Source of the DNA: Terana coerulea | Lineage: Eukaryota; Basidiomycota; Agaricomycetes; Polyporales; Phanerochaetaceae | Length of the DNA: 18,156 nt | Direction of reading: 5' to 3' | NCBI GenBank assembly: GCA_024811115.1 | Contig: JAKOGH010000421.1 | Coordinates: 1 to 18,156, forward strand | Part shown: piece after piece, positions 16,801 through 18,156 of the stretch | Layout: each line of letters opens with the position of its first letter | Numbering within the stretch: position 1 is the stretch's first letter | The notes under the pieces: model-generated | The model's input: the letters and a program-made list of their open reading frames with translations, nothing else | Told to the model about the DNA's origin: nothing | The model's database searches: none | Translations under genes and position numbers: made by a program

Positions 16801-18156
16801 CTATTGCATGCCGAAGTCGTCGTCACCGTCGCCCCAGCCACTTACCTCCTCCTCTTCCTGCATGTTCGAGTCTTCGTGGGAAATGCCCGGTGACAACGGG
16901 CGACTCTCAGGGACATCGGCGGGCGCGGCGTGCTCAGCCTGCGCTGGAGAAGCAAGGGGTGCGGTTGCAGCACCGGAGGCTGGTTGTCCTGTGAACCACG
17001 ACACCTGCACTGTACCGACGGTGGGGATGTTGGATCCCTTGCATGGCCCTGTAAACCGACATGATAAGCTAAATGAAGGGAGTCGAATTCAGAAAGGGAC
17101 ATGCCTGTTCAGCGGCTGCGCGAGACTTGAATGATACCAACAGATCCCCGCCTTCTGTGACGTCGACAGCCTCCAGTTGCCCGGTTGTCTGAGTAGCATA
17201 TCAATATGGTTGGTCTGCGGATGGATACATACACATACCTCGTACCAGTCCCGCACACCCTGTATCTGCTCCGTCGCAGCACCCTTCAGCAACAGCTTCT
17301 TGGGTCGCAAGTCGAGCTTCATGCTGGAACGAGGCGGGCCCCGCGCATATAGCCACGGTTGAATCCACGCGCACCTCTCCCGCGTCCGCGGTAGGGACGG
17401 TATCCCCCACTGTAGGCAGGCGCGCCTTCCGTCGGCGCGTCGGTCGCGATGCCCAGACTCGCAGCCTCCGCCTTGAGCTTCGCCAGCTTGGCTTGCAGCT
17501 CCTCCGTGCTGTCTTCGCCTTCGCCGTCCGCTGCCGTGGTAACGCTGTGCAACTCGAGCTCCTTGTCCAAGCGGTCTCGCTCCTTCTGTACCTGCTCATC
17601 CGTGCGTGGCGTAGAGCCGCGCGATCCCTGTGTTGCAGAGGATGCCGCCGGCGTCGGCGGCTTCATCTCTTCATTCAGTTTCCGCAAACGAGCCATGATG
17701 ACCTTCTTCTCGTCCGCAGACGCAGAAGAGAGCTTGCCCATGAGCTCCTTTTGCTCTGCAATCTGCTGCTCTAGCAGCTGCTGTTTTGCGGCGAGTACTG
17801 AGACGGTGGCGGAGCTGGATTTACGAAGGGATGTAGACGAAGTAGAAGGGGTCGTGGCAGGTTTGGGAAGCGCAGAGGGCTGGTTGTCTTTCCCAGTGAC
17901 TTTGGCGACGAGATTTGCGGAGGCAGCGAGCATGCGCTGTCCAGCCTGCCCGTGGCCCTCCATCGGTCGGTGCCAGAAGACTTTGACAAAACGGTTTCCG
18001 AAGACCGCGTCTTCCGACTTCCATGCTGCATGTGCGTCTTCATGGTTGGAGAAGCTCACAAGAGCCTTCGACCCCGCAGTATCGACAGCAACGTTGGTGA
18101 CGGTGCCGAACTTTTGAACCAGTCATTGATCGAACCCAGGCTTAGTTTGTCCTCGG
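16801..18156 (-). CDS. RBM26/27-like RRM RNA-binding protein (5' end outside window); three apparent 1-nt frameshifts
   Basis: Probable nuclear RNA-binding protein related to RBM26/RBM27 and, in fission yeast, Rmn1 of the RNA-surveillance machinery (family inference). Exons on the minus strand: 18156-17239 (continues off the right edge), 17188-17105 and 17048-16801; 416 residues visible. Order: RRM1 (INDWFKKFGTVTNVAV, SKALVSFSNHEDAHAAWKSE, GNRFVKVFWHRP); a coiled coil (AKQQLLEQQIAEQKELMGKL, then ARLRKLNEEMK); a second coiled coil; an RG-rich stretch (YRGRGRGARGFNRGY); RRM2 (LDLRPKKLLLKG, GVRDWYE-TTGQLEAVDVTE, DLLVSFKSRAAAEQ, NIPTVGTVQVSWFTG); and an acidic end (EEEEVSGWGDGDDDFGMQ). The intron at 17049-17104 is GC-AG (gcatgt). 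One base is missing at each of T4 18112-18115, C4 17339-17342 and TT 17039-17040 (plus-strand coordinates). All phases close when they are restored. Upstream zinc-finger sequence, if any, is off-window. Confidence 0.88.

Noticed and set aside
16839..16846. Perfect donor sequence GAG|GTAAGT on the minus strand in the last exon of the RBM-like gene
   Set aside because: Reading through gives VSGWGDGDDDFGMQ and a stop, which matches the usual acidic end of the family; no following exon is evident.
1..18156. tRNA, rRNA, CRISPR, prophage or transposon features
   Set aside because: No cloverleaf B-box, spaced repeats, transposase, reverse transcriptase or terminal inverted repeats were seen; the only repeat is the tandem duplication at 6414-9128.

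Overview
The window is nuclear DNA from a filamentous basidiomycete, most likely an agaricomycete of the Polyporales type. Evidence: many introns of about 50-60 bp with GT-AG or occasional GC-AG borders, GC-rich third codon positions, a 12-exon GH27 gene, an RBR ligase ending in CRRNRL, and divergently or convergently packed genes. This placement is inference from gene style; no marker gene fixes the species.

Layout, left to right: (1) 5' part of 6-phosphogluconate dehydrogenase (minus, runs off the left edge); (2) a 464-bp divergent promoter region; (3) mitochondrial branched-chain aminotransferase (plus, 9 exons); (4) a trypsin-fold serine peptidase with a mitochondrial-looking N-terminus (plus); (5) secreted GH27 alpha-galactosidase ending in RDEL (plus, 12 exons); (6) an old tandem duplication of about 1.35 kb holding two paralogous three-exon genes of unknown function (minus), a decayed copy of the alpha-galactosidase 3' end, and a remnant of the RBR gene 3' end at the junction; (7) RBR-type E3 ubiquitin ligase (minus); (8) 6-phosphogluconolactonase (plus); (9) PXA-domain membrane protein (minus); (10) single-pass membrane protein with an SR-rich tail (plus); (11) RBM26/27-like RNA-binding protein (minus, 5' end off the right edge).

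Two things stand out. First, the duplication has readable breakpoints and created a pair of genes of an unrecognised family with identical intron positions and phases. Second, five otherwise well-conserved genes (aminotransferase, RBR ligase, lactonase, SR-tail protein, RBM-like protein) are broken by single-base length changes in or near short homopolymers, nearly all deletions. Adding or removing one base at each site restores both the reading frame and the intron phases. I read this as homopolymer error in the source assembly, not as gene decay. An automatic annotation of this sequence would give wrong exon borders and truncated proteins.

Functionally the genes are mostly unrelated housekeeping genes. 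The exception is that two enzymes of the oxidative pentose phosphate branch (lactonase and 6-phosphogluconate dehydrogenase) lie about 11 kb apart.
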